Source: an uncultured Lachnospiraceae bacterium
GTDB lineage: Bacteria > Bacillota > Clostridia > Lachnospirales > Lachnospiraceae
Assembly: GCA_902803745.1 (NCBI GenBank)
Contig: CADCRB010000065.1
Location: 1-7,749, forward strand
Reading direction: 5' to 3'
DNA: 7,749 nucleotides
Under the pieces are notes generated by a model, which saw only the letters and a list, made by a program, of their open reading frames with translations, did not search any database and was not told where the DNA came from. Shown here piece by piece: positions 1 through 6,170 of this stretch (its first letter is position 1; each line of letters starts with the position of its first letter). Both the position numbers and the translations under genes were made by a program.

Positions 1-1010
1 GTGAAGGTTTTACTACGAGAAATGTGCTTGATCAGGAGGTCTATGCAGCTAGCTTTCTTCTCGGTGACACCGACTGGTATATGGTGAGCGTGATGCCCGC
101 ATATGTAGTGATGCATAAAGGAATGATGCTCATCAGGAATTTTGCTGTCATATATTTGTTTACTCTGATCGTAGCGTTCCTGATAGCTCTTGCCATGTCA
201 AGATCAATAAACAGACGTCTCTTTGTGATAATTGACAGAATGCGTGATGCGAGATCTCATCCTCCGGTTGGACTGCCTGATCCTGTATATCACGATGAGA
301 TCGGAGAACTGACGGATTCATATAACTATATGGCGACCAGACAGAATCTGCTCGTAAAGCAGCAGAAAGAAACAGCTGAGGAGTTGAGGCTGTCAGAGAT
401 TGCCGCACTTCAGGCCCAGATCAATCCGCACTTTCTGTATAATACCATGGATATGATAAACTGGCTCTCACAATCAGGTGAGCAGGAGGAAGTGACCAGA
501 GCAATACAGGCATTATCAAGTTTCTACAAGCTGACCCTAAGCCGAAAAGATCCTGTCACAGATCTTAGATCCGAGATAGAGCATATTAAACTATATGTAG
601 AACTTCAGAATATGCGTTTTGAGGAGAGAATAGCGCTTACTATAGATATACCTGATGAACTGCTTGGCGTCCGTCTGCCTAAGCTTACACTTCAGCCAAT
701 AGTAGAGAATTCCATACTGCATGGAATACTCGAAAAGGAGTCGCAGGAAGGAACAATCGTGGTCACAGGGTGGGAAGAAGGGGATGACGTAGTCATTCTG
801 ATCTCTGATGATGGCATAGGAATGGATGAGGAGATGCTGAAGGAAGTTCTTTCCGGAGATAATAGAAATTCGGCAGGGACTAACATTGCAGTATCCAATA
901 CACACAGAAGACTGAACATTCTCTTTGGTGAGGCCTACGGTCTGTCTTACAGATCAGTTCCAAACGAAGGTACGGAGGTAGAGAACCGTATCCCACGGAC
1001 TGAAATCTGA
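1..1010 (+). CDS. Sensor histidine kinase, YesM/LytS type (5'-truncated by window edge)
   Basis: This is the C-terminal part of a membrane sensor kinase; the frame (first full codon at 3) is open to the left edge with no stop, so the GTG at 24 is internal rather than a start. The first ~35 visible residues (GDTDWYMVSVMP) look like the end of an extracellular dCache sensor. A single membrane helix follows (about 144-210, IYLFTLIVAFLIALAM), then a HAMP-like linker. The His_kinase-type phosphoacceptor box AQINPHFLYNTMD has its histidine codon at 429-431. The HATPase domain shows an N box (LQPIVENSILHG, Asn codon 708-710) and a G box (DDGIGM, 807-824). The second glycine box is loose, reading IAVSNTHRRL where relatives often have IGLxNVxxRL. 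Kinases of this class usually phosphorylate a YesN/AraC-type response regulator; none is visible, so it may lie upstream. Being next to a sugar operon suggests, but does not prove, carbohydrate sensing. Confidence 0.93.
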   Translation, partial: EGFTTRNVLDQEVYAASFLLGDTDWYMVSVMPAYVVMHKGMMLIRNFAVIYLFTLIVAFLIALAMSRSINRRLFVIIDRMRDARSHPPVGLPDPVYHDEIGELTDSYNYMATRQNLLVKQQKETAEELRLSEIAALQAQINPHFLYNTMDMINWLSQSGEQEEVTRAIQALSSFYKLTLSRKDPVTDLRSEIEHIKLYVELQNMRFEERIALTIDIPDELLGVRLPKLTLQPIVENSILHGILEKESQEGTIVVTGWEEGDDVVILISDDGIGMDEEMLKEVLSGDNRNSAGTNIAVSNTHRRLNILFGEAYGLSYRSVPNEGTEVENRIPRTEI

Positions 1011-1036
1011 CATAACCCAAAAAAATAAATTACTAT
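1007..1036 (+). promoter_or_regulatory. Possible promoter for the transporter operon
   Basis: CTGACA (1007-1012, one mismatch to the -35 consensus) is followed after 18 bases by TACTAT (1031-1036, two mismatches to the -10 consensus). It sits at the very end of the kinase gene, followed by an AT-rich stretch. TATAAA (1034-1039) is a better -10 by sequence, but its spacing of 21 is too long. No terminator is visible after the kinase, so read-through from upstream is also possible. This is a weak call made by eye. Confidence 0.3.
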
Positions 1037-1051
1037 AAATCAAAATATGTT

Positions 1052-1067
1052 ACGATTTTTTAATCGT
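1052..1067. promoter_or_regulatory. Short inverted repeat, possible operator
   Basis: ACGATT (1052-1057) and AATCGT (1062-1067) are perfect reverse complements separated by TTTT. The repeat lies in the AT-rich leader just after the candidate promoter, where a repressor site could sit. A 6-bp arm is short enough to occur by chance, and no regulator family was matched to it. Confidence 0.25.
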
Positions 1068-1130
1068 GCCCCGGATGATAAACTTAAGATGCGGTCATAA
1101 GGGATGAGTGTATATGACGCTGATTGAAGA

Positions 1131-1252
1131 GCCTGGTACTGTCCGCTAACGCAGAGCGTGAGTGGGTAACGGTACTGGCAGCCTTTGTCCTAAGGGGGTA
1201 CCGCTTGCGGTGGATTCCTTAGGACGTGGACGGAGAAAGTCAGTAAACTGGC
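1131..1252 (+). ncRNA. Candidate structured leader RNA with three stem-loops, family unknown
   Basis: The leader before the ABC ATPase gene can fold into three consecutive structures. (1) An outer stem pairs GCC (1131-1133) with GGC (1177-1179) and GTACTG (1136-1141) with CGGTAC (1170-1175). It encloses a hairpin of CCGCT/AGTGG (1143-1147/1161-1165) plus ACGC/GCGT (1149-1152/1156-1159) with an AGA loop. (2) A perfect 9-bp stem GTCCTAAGG/CCTTAGGAC (1187-1195/1217-1225) encloses ACCG/CGGT (1200-1203/1208-1211) with a CTTG tetraloop. (3) GTCAG/CTGGC (1239-1243/1248-1252) closes a TAAA loop. By hand count the region is about 57% GC, against about 33% in the preceding 120 bases. No T-run follows, so it does not look like a terminator. 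It ends about 18 bases before the ribosome binding site. It could be a cis-regulatory leader, a riboswitch-like element or a palindromic insertion; I match it to no known family. Confidence 0.45.
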
Positions 1253-1282
1253 GTTTATTGAGGAGAAGAAAGGAGAGTTGAA

Positions 1283-2800
1283 GTGGCAGAAGATCTGATC
1301 CTGGAACTCAAGGGTATTACCAAGATTTTTCCCGGAGTGAAGGCGTTGAACAAAGTTCATTTTCAACTGAGACGGGGAGAGATACATGCCCTGATGGGTG
1401 AAAATGGCGCCGGGAAATCTACATTTATTAAGGTTATAACAGGAGTACATGCAGCGGAAGAGGGGCAAATGTTTCTCGAGGGAAAAGAAGTGCATTTCAA
1501 AGGACCACGTGATGCACAGGAAGCGGGGATAGCGGCTGTTTACCAGCATCCCACCTCATACCCTACACTGTCGGTAACCGAGAATATTTTCATGGGCCAT
1601 GAGAATGTAAAAAGCGGGATAATCCAGTGGAGGAGCATGAATGCAGAAGCGCAAAAGCTTCTCGACAGTCTCGATGCGGATTTCAAACCTACTGATGAAG
1701 TAGGGGCGCTTACAATAGCGCAGCAGCAGATGGTGGAAATCGCAAAGGCACTATCCACAAATGCAAAGATCATTATTCTGGATGAGCCGACGGCAGCACT
1801 TACAGCCAATGAATCCGAAAAGCTGTATGAGATAGTGGAGAGACTTCGTGATGAAGGAAGATCGGTCATTTTTATTTCCCACAGGTTTGAGGATATGTAT
1901 CGACTGGCTTCAAGGGTGACTGTGTTCAGAGATTCGCAGTATATAGGGACATATGATGTGGACGGTATATCAAATGCTGATCTTATCAAGGCCATGGTAG
2001 GCCGTGAGATCACGGATATGTATCCTAAGGAGGATATTACTCTCGGAGATGAGATCTTCAGGGTAGAGGGAATGACAAGAACCGGCTATTTCAAGGATGT
2101 GTCCTTTGATGTTAAAGCAGGTGAAATAGTAGGCCTTACCGGGCTTGTGGGAGCCGGCAGAACGGAGACGATTGAAAGCGTGTGCGGTATCACCAAACCC
2201 GATTCGGGAAGGGTATATCTTGAAGGAAAAGAATTGAGCATCAGAGAGCCGCTTGATGCTATGAAGGCAGGTATCATACTTCTTCCTGAGGATCGGCAGA
2301 AGCAGGGGCTTATACTTTCCTGGGGGCTTGGCAGAAATGTTACTCTTCCGATACAGGGTGAGCTTGCAAAAAAAGGATTTAATGATGAAAAGAAGGAGAG
2401 GGAGCTTGCAAAAGAGAGACTTGAAGAGGTAGACACCAAAGCTGTGACTATTTTTCAGCCTGCGAGTTCACTGTCTGGAGGAAATCAGCAGAAGGTAGTG
2501 GTGGCAAAAGCACTTGCCCAATCCAATATGAAGGTGGTCATCATGGATGAGCCCACAAAGGGTATTGATGTCGGAGCAAAGAAGGAAATATACGAGATAA
2601 TGGGACAACTCGCGAAGAAGGGTTATGGGATAATCATGATCTCGTCGGAGATGCCGGAGATAATAGGTATGGCCGACAGGATCTTCGTGATGTGCAACGG
2701 ACGTGTATCCGGATGCCTTAAGAGATCAGAGGTCACTCAGGAAAGGATACTTGAACTTTCCATGGAGAAAGGCAGCAGCGGGAAGGGAGGAGCAGCATAA
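1283..2800 (+). CDS. Sugar ABC transporter ATP-binding protein (RbsA/RhaT class, two ATPase domains)
   Basis: This cytoplasmic ATPase of 505 residues powers import of a monosaccharide, inferred here to be L-rhamnose, and has the usual size for the CUT2 class. In the first domain the Walker A is GENGAGKST (39-47), the Q-loop glutamine is Gln88, the signature-like stretch LTIAQQQ is at 143-149, Walker B is IIILDEP (163-169) and the H-loop is His200. The second domain has the degenerate Walker A GLVGAGRTE (287-295, Arg in place of Lys), signature LSGGNQQK (397-404), Walker B VIMDEP (419-424) and SSEMPE in place of an H-loop histidine. This asymmetry is normal for RbsA-like proteins, where only one site is fully catalytic. 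The GTG start is supported by AGGAG at 1271-1275, seven bases upstream. The stop overlaps the next start (TAATG). The symbol is left blank because rhaT also names an unrelated symporter. Confidence 0.95.
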   Translation: MAEDLILELKGITKIFPGVKALNKVHFQLRRGEIHALMGENGAGKSTFIKVITGVHAAEEGQMFLEGKEVHFKGPRDAQEAGIAAVYQHPTSYPTLSVTENIFMGHENVKSGIIQWRSMNAEAQKLLDSLDADFKPTDEVGALTIAQQQMVEIAKALSTNAKIIILDEPTAALTANESEKLYEIVERLRDEGRSVIFISHRFEDMYRLASRVTVFRDSQYIGTYDVDGISNADLIKAMVGREITDMYPKEDITLGDEIFRVEGMTRTGYFKDVSFDVKAGEIVGLTGLVGAGRTETIESVCGITKPDSGRVYLEGKELSIREPLDAMKAGIILLPEDRQKQGLILSWGLGRNVTLPIQGELAKKGFNDEKKERELAKERLEEVDTKAVTIFQPASSLSGGNQQKVVVAKALAQSNMKVVIMDEPTKGIDVGAKKEIYEIMGQLAKKGYGIIMISSEMPEIIGMADRIFVMCNGRVSGCLKRSEVTQERILELSMEKGSSGKGGAA

Positions 2801-3780
2801 TGAAAAAGAAATCTGTAGGACAGTTTCTGTCGGAATCGAGAGAAGCGAGCCTGGTTATCGTGCTCATTATTCTTCTTATAGTCGTGGGGATCATAAATCC
2901 GTCATTTCTTTCGTTTACAAATATAAGACAGATATTTCTGAACAATACACTCACCTTCCTTATGGCGCTGGGGATGCTCTGCGTTATGCTGACAGCGGGA
3001 ATAGACATTTCGATTACTTCCACGCTTGCTTTTGCGGGGATGAGCATAGGTCTGTTACAGAAATATAATATTCTGCACAATACCTTCCTTCTTTTTGTGA
3101 TCGGGGCGGTCATAGGTATCGTGTGCGGTTTTCTGAACGGCATTATAATCGCAAAGGGTCACGTAGCCCCAATCATATGTACTATGGGATTTATGTATAT
3201 CTGGAGGGGAATGGCCTATGTTATTTCTAATAATAATTGGGCATCCGGAATGGACGTGGCCGGTTTTTCTGATTTCGGAAAGGACGGCGCACCAGGACCG
3301 TATATTATCCTGATAATAGCCTATATCATATTCTTTGTGGTAATGAAGTGGACACGCTTCGGCCGCAGGATATATGCGGTTGGGAGTAATACTGAGGCTG
3401 CTCAGGTCTCAGGTATAAATGTGGATCGAACCCTTACCGGGGTATATACGATAATGGGATTTCTTGCCGGCTTGGCAGGGGTCCTGTCCGTTTCCATATA
3501 TGCATCGGCACAGCCTAACATGCAGTATGGAAAGGAAATGGATGTCATCGCCGCCTGTGTGATAGGAGGTGTATCGATGAGCGGAGGAAGGGGAAGTGTA
3601 GCAGGTACATTTCTTGGGGCTCTCATCATAGGGATAATCTCGAAGGCGCTGCCCATGGTCAATATACCTAATTTCTGGCAGAACCTTATCAAGGGAGTGA
3701 TAATTCTTGCGGTCGTTATCCTTAATGTAGTAACACAGCGGACGATGGAGAGGCAGAATCTTTTGAGGAGGGAGATGTAA
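2800..3780 (+). CDS. Sugar ABC transporter permease (RbsC class), first copy
   Basis: This integral membrane subunit of 326 residues forms, with the next gene, the channel of the sugar importer. It is very hydrophobic, with many predicted helices (for example 18-32, 95-118, 168-182, 215-233, 268-281 and 297-312). Family landmarks include TAGIDIS (65-71), GFLNGIIIAKG (110-120), the cytoplasmic coupling segment RFGRRIYAVGSNTEAA (186-201) that contacts the ATPase, and GGVSMSGGRGS (256-266). Its ATG overlaps the ATPase stop (TAATG) and is preceded by AGGGAGG at 2784-2790, so translation is probably coupled. About half of its isoleucine codons are ATA, a high share compared with the binding-protein gene downstream. 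Family assignment is firm; rhamnose as substrate is inferred from rhaD and rhaB nearby. Confidence 0.94.
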   Translation: MKKKSVGQFLSESREASLVIVLIILLIVVGIINPSFLSFTNIRQIFLNNTLTFLMALGMLCVMLTAGIDISITSTLAFAGMSIGLLQKYNILHNTFLLFVIGAVIGIVCGFLNGIIIAKGHVAPIICTMGFMYIWRGMAYVISNNNWASGMDVAGFSDFGKDGAPGPYIILIIAYIIFFVVMKWTRFGRRIYAVGSNTEAAQVSGINVDRTLTGVYTIMGFLAGLAGVLSVSIYASAQPNMQYGKEMDVIAACVIGGVSMSGGRGSVAGTFLGALIIGIISKALPMVNIPNFWQNLIKGVIILAVVILNVVTQRTMERQNLLRREM

Positions 3781-4799
3781 TGGCAGGCAGATCAGGAAGA
3801 GAAATATCAGCTGTACCCGAGACCAGTATTAAATCAAAGCTTCTGTCCTGGGAGGGGGCACTTATACTGATTCTCGTAGCAGTAAACATACTCGGAGTTG
3901 CAATTTCTCCTAATTATAATGTTAATAATGTGCTTCGTGAGATGCCTAGGTATCTTGCTGAGATATTTATGATGTTCGGAATGGGATATATCCTCGTGCT
4001 GGGAGATATTGATATTTCCGTTGGAGCCCTTGTATGTCTTGCGGGAACTGTAACGGTCCTCTCATCCAATGCAGGTGCTCCCTTTGGACTGGCAGTTGTT
4101 ATTTGTCTTGCGGCAGGACTGCTGGGAGGGATGCTGAATGGATTTATTGCAACAAAGTTTACAGAGCTTCCCACTATGATAGTAACTCTCGGAACGCAGA
4201 TCATTTTCCGCGGAATTGCAGAGGTGCTTTTTGAGACCTGGGGTAACGGAGGCGGAACAGCATCGATGACAGATACTAAGGGACTCATGCTCCTTGCAAA
4301 AAAGATCGGACCGTTTCCTATATCTTTTTTCTGCGTGATAATTGCAGGTGCGATAATGATAACTGTACTGGCAAAGACTACTTTCGGAAGAAAGCTGTAT
4401 GCGATTGGATCAAATAAGACAGCGGCATACTATGCGGGGATCAAAGTGCAGAGGATAAGGTTTATCTGCTATTCGCTCCTTGGATTCCTTTCAGGATTAT
4501 GTGCGCTATTCCTTTTGACCGCGACCTTCGGATCTAACACCACCACAGGCCAGGGCTTTGAGATGGAAGTCATAGCAATGTGTGTTTTTGGCGGAATAGC
4601 TACCACAGGAGGAAAAGGAAATCTTATAGGAGCATTTATTGCGGCATTCATTATAGTGTGCCTCAGGATCGCATTGGGACAGAGAAATATCAATACACAG
4701 GTAATACTGGTAATAATAGGCCTTATGCTGATAGTATCTGTACTGGTACCGGCTTTGAGCGGGGCTCTGACGGCAAAAAAGAAGAAAGCGCAGACCTGA
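3780..4799 (+). CDS. Sugar ABC transporter permease (RbsC class), second copy
   Basis: This is the second membrane subunit, 339 residues, related to but clearly different from the first; two distinct permeases are typical of rhamnose and autoinducer-2-type importers. It starts with a hydrophilic N-terminus of ~24 residues, followed by hydrophobic helices. Landmarks are LGDIDISVGA (74-83, matching TAGIDIS in the partner), GGMLNGFIATKF (116-127), coupling segment TFGRKLYAIGSNKTAA (201-216), GGIATTGGKGN (271-281) and a basic tail (AKKKKAQT). The ATG overlaps the previous stop (TAATG), with AGGAGGGAG at 3766-3774 as ribosome binding site, so the two permeases are probably made in equal amounts by coupled translation. 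No terminator is visible after its TGA stop. Confidence 0.94.
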   Translation: MAGRSGREISAVPETSIKSKLLSWEGALILILVAVNILGVAISPNYNVNNVLREMPRYLAEIFMMFGMGYILVLGDIDISVGALVCLAGTVTVLSSNAGAPFGLAVVICLAAGLLGGMLNGFIATKFTELPTMIVTLGTQIIFRGIAEVLFETWGNGGGTASMTDTKGLMLLAKKIGPFPISFFCVIIAGAIMITVLAKTTFGRKLYAIGSNKTAAYYAGIKVQRIRFICYSLLGFLSGLCALFLLTATFGSNTTTGQGFEMEVIAMCVFGGIATTGGKGNLIGAFIAAFIIVCLRIALGQRNINTQVILVIIGLMLIVSVLVPALSGALTAKKKKAQT

Positions 4800-4853
4800 C
4801 AAAAATATTACTGAAAAAAATAAAAATTTACGATAGTACGGATTTTTCTACTT

Positions 4854-4862
4854 TGCTAATAT
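4854..4862 (+). promoter_or_regulatory. Possible extended -10 promoter before the binding-protein gene
   Basis: TGCTAATAT (4854-4862) resembles an extended -10 element (TGn followed by a hexamer with two mismatches) in the AT-rich 130-base gap before the lipoprotein gene. No good -35 lies at 16-18 bases; TTTACG at 4827-4832 is too far. An internal promoter would fit the need for excess binding protein, but the match is weak. Confidence 0.27.
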
Positions 4863-4913
4863 ACGATCAGGGAAATCGCTTGGCGCTAAATTTCAACGTA
4901 AAGGAAAAAGAAA

Positions 4914-4920
4914 AAGGAGG
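4914..4920 (+). promoter_or_regulatory. Consensus ribosome binding site for the binding protein
   Basis: AAGGAGG is a full match to the anti-Shine-Dalgarno sequence and stands nine bases before ATG 4930. It is the strongest ribosome binding site in the window, consistent with high production of the binding protein, and it fixes the start codon. Confidence 0.85.
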
Positions 4921-4929
4921 ATAAACTTA

Positions 4930-6048
4930 ATGAAAAAGAAACTTATCAGCTTATTACTCTCGACTGCTTTGGCTGCGACGCTTCTTGCAGGATGCGGATC
5001 CAGCGCAGCAGATACGGCAGCACCTGCAGCTGATTCCGGAGCTCAGGAAGCAGCACCTGCAGCTGATGATTCAGCTGCTGCAGATACGGCAGCACCTGCA
5101 GCAAACGCAGGCGGAACAACATATGCACTTGTTACCAAGTCAGCCGGAAATCCCTTTATGGAGCGGATGGCTTCCGGATTTCAGGAGGCGATCGAGGCTC
5201 AGGGAGGTACTGTAGTGATCCAGAATCCTGAAGCAGCTACACCCGATGCACAGATTTCCGTTATTCAGTCGCTTATTTCTCAGGGAGTAAGCTCCATAGC
5301 AGTAGATGGTAATGACGCTAATGCGCTTACTGCAGTTCTTACAGAAGCATCCAATGCCGGGATAAAGGTCCTTACCCTTGACTCAGATGTGGCTCCTGAT
5401 ACACGTACAGTATACTGCAATCAGGCAGGTGTATCACAGATAGGAGAGACTCTTATGGAGGCAGTCTATGACCTTACAGGCGGCGAAGGCGACTGGGCGA
5501 TCCTTTCGGCTACGTCACAGGCAACAAACCAGAATGCCTGGATCGATGCTATGAAGAAGCTCATGGAGAGCGACAGCAAGTATGCTAAGCTTAACCTTGT
5601 GGAAGTCGCATACGGTGATGACGAGCCTCAGAAGAGTACAGACCAGACACAGGCTTTACTTCAGAACTATCCTGACCTTAAAGTCATCTGCGCTCCTACT
5701 ACAGTTGGTATTGCAGCCGCTGCAAAGGTTCTGCAGGATCAGAAGTCTTCTGTAAAGCTTACAGGTCTCGGACTTCCTTCAGAGATGGCTGAGTATATTG
5801 GAGATGATGATGCACATTCTTGCCCTTATATGTATCTGTGGAATCCTATCGATCTTGGAAGACTTGCAGGATATACATCTATTGCACTTGTGGATGGAAC
5901 CATTACAGGAGCAGCTGGCGATAAGTTTACCGCAGGTGAGCTTGGAGATTATACTATAGAGGAGATTGACGGCTCAACCCAGATCATCCTCGGACCTCCT
6001 TTCAAGTTTGATCCTTCAAATATTGATGAGTGGAAGACGGTATATTGA
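4930..6048 (+). CDS. Sugar ABC transporter substrate-binding lipoprotein (RhaS/RbsB-like)
   Basis: This 372-residue extracellular lipoprotein captures the sugar and delivers it to the two permeases. It has a lysine-rich start (MKKK), a hydrophobic signal segment and a lipobox LLAGC ending at Cys22, the predicted lipidation site. An Ala/Pro/Asp-rich flexible linker spans about 24-62 and contains repeats. The periplasmic-binding-protein fold (Peripla_BP_4-like) follows, with TTYALVTKSAGNPFMERMA (63-81) at the start of the first lobe, VLTLDSDV (147-154) and the C-terminal GPPFKFDPSNIDEW (356-369). The length is normal for the family once the linker is allowed for. The start is fixed by AAGGAGG nine bases upstream. 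Codon use differs from the permeases, with about 4 of 23 isoleucines coded by ATA, as expected for a highly expressed protein. Rhamnose binding is inferred from rhaD and rhaB downstream; other deoxysugars or pentoses are possible. Confidence 0.93.
   Translation: MKKKLISLLLSTALAATLLAGCGSSAADTAAPAADSGAQEAAPAADDSAAADTAAPAANAGGTTYALVTKSAGNPFMERMASGFQEAIEAQGGTVVIQNPEAATPDAQISVIQSLISQGVSSIAVDGNDANALTAVLTEASNAGIKVLTLDSDVAPDTRTVYCNQAGVSQIGETLMEAVYDLTGGEGDWAILSATSQATNQNAWIDAMKKLMESDSKYAKLNLVEVAYGDDEPQKSTDQTQALLQNYPDLKVICAPTTVGIAAAAKVLQDQKSSVKLTGLGLPSEMAEYIGDDDAHSCPYMYLWNPIDLGRLAGYTSIALVDGTITGAAGDKFTAGELGDYTIEEIDGSTQIILGPPFKFDPSNIDEWKTVY
5008..5102 (+). repeat. Direct repeats in the lipoprotein linker
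   Basis: The stretch coding for the Ala/Pro linker holds a perfect 23-base direct repeat (5008-5030 and 5080-5102, both starting GCAGATACGG). Between them lies a third, partial copy: the 18 bases at 5050-5067 equal 5017-5034. The shared core GCAGCACCTGCAGC begins at 5017, 5050 and 5089, spaced by 33 and 39 bases, both multiples of three. Gain or loss of a unit would therefore keep the reading frame and change only linker length. Confidence 0.85.
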
Positions 6049-6076
6049 TCCATTATCATAGAATCTAAACGGACAG

Positions 6077-6110
6077 AACAGCCGTCTGGGAATACTCCCG
6101 GACGGCTGTT
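6077..6110. other. Strong intercistronic hairpin without a T-run
   Basis: The left arm at 6077-6091 (AACAGCCGTCTGGGA) pairs with the right arm at 6096-6110 over 15 bp with one T-G wobble and a 4-base loop (ATAC). It lies 28 bases after the binding-protein stop and before rhaD. Neither strand has a T-run beside it, so it is not a typical intrinsic terminator. It could protect the 3' end of the transporter mRNA after processing, or act as a weak attenuator that lowers expression of rhaD and rhaB relative to the binding protein. Confidence 0.75.
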
Positions 6111-6170
6111 GAACAATACGGGAGATATGTGAAAGTCAGATCCCGCAGATACTTCAGGAGAGGTGTATTT

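Noticed and set aside
24..26. GTG at 24 as the kinase start.
   Set aside because: The frame is open to the left edge and the peptide at this point is the middle of a sensor domain; a full kinase would have an earlier membrane segment.
1187..1195. GTCCTAAGG is also found in a conserved part of 23S rRNA.
   Set aside because: Similarity ends after these nine bases; flanking sequence does not continue as rRNA, and the match is explained by the local 9-bp stem.
1194..1204. String GGGGGTACCGC resembles the T-box antiterminator motif (GGGTGGTACCGCG).
   Set aside because: The TGG part is imperfect, there is no Stem I specifier structure or terminator, and the downstream gene is a sugar transporter rather than an amino-acid or tRNA-synthetase gene.
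1540..2013. Long antisense open frame (157 codons) opposite the ATPase gene.
   Set aside because: It lies wholly opposite a clear ATPase gene, is rich in Ser/Ile as expected of a shadow frame, and shows no family motif.
2173..2186. TGAAAGCG-type string inside the ATPase gene, similar to a catabolite-response (cre) site.
   Set aside because: Only the left half matches the consensus and it is deep in coding sequence; no good cre site was found in the leaders by eye.
2703..3068. Same-strand open frame across the ATPase/permease junction; a similar one at 4580-4924.
   Set aside because: Both are out-of-frame shadows of well-supported genes, with no recognisable domain and no need for a separate start.
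6077..6110. Calling the hairpin an intrinsic terminator.
   Set aside because: No T-run follows on either strand and the catabolic genes continue in the same direction.
6129..6170. GTG at 6129 as the rhaD start.
   Set aside because: It would add 14 residues absent from E. coli RhaD; its GGGAG lies only four bases away, while ATG 6171 has AGGAG and fits the family N-terminus.
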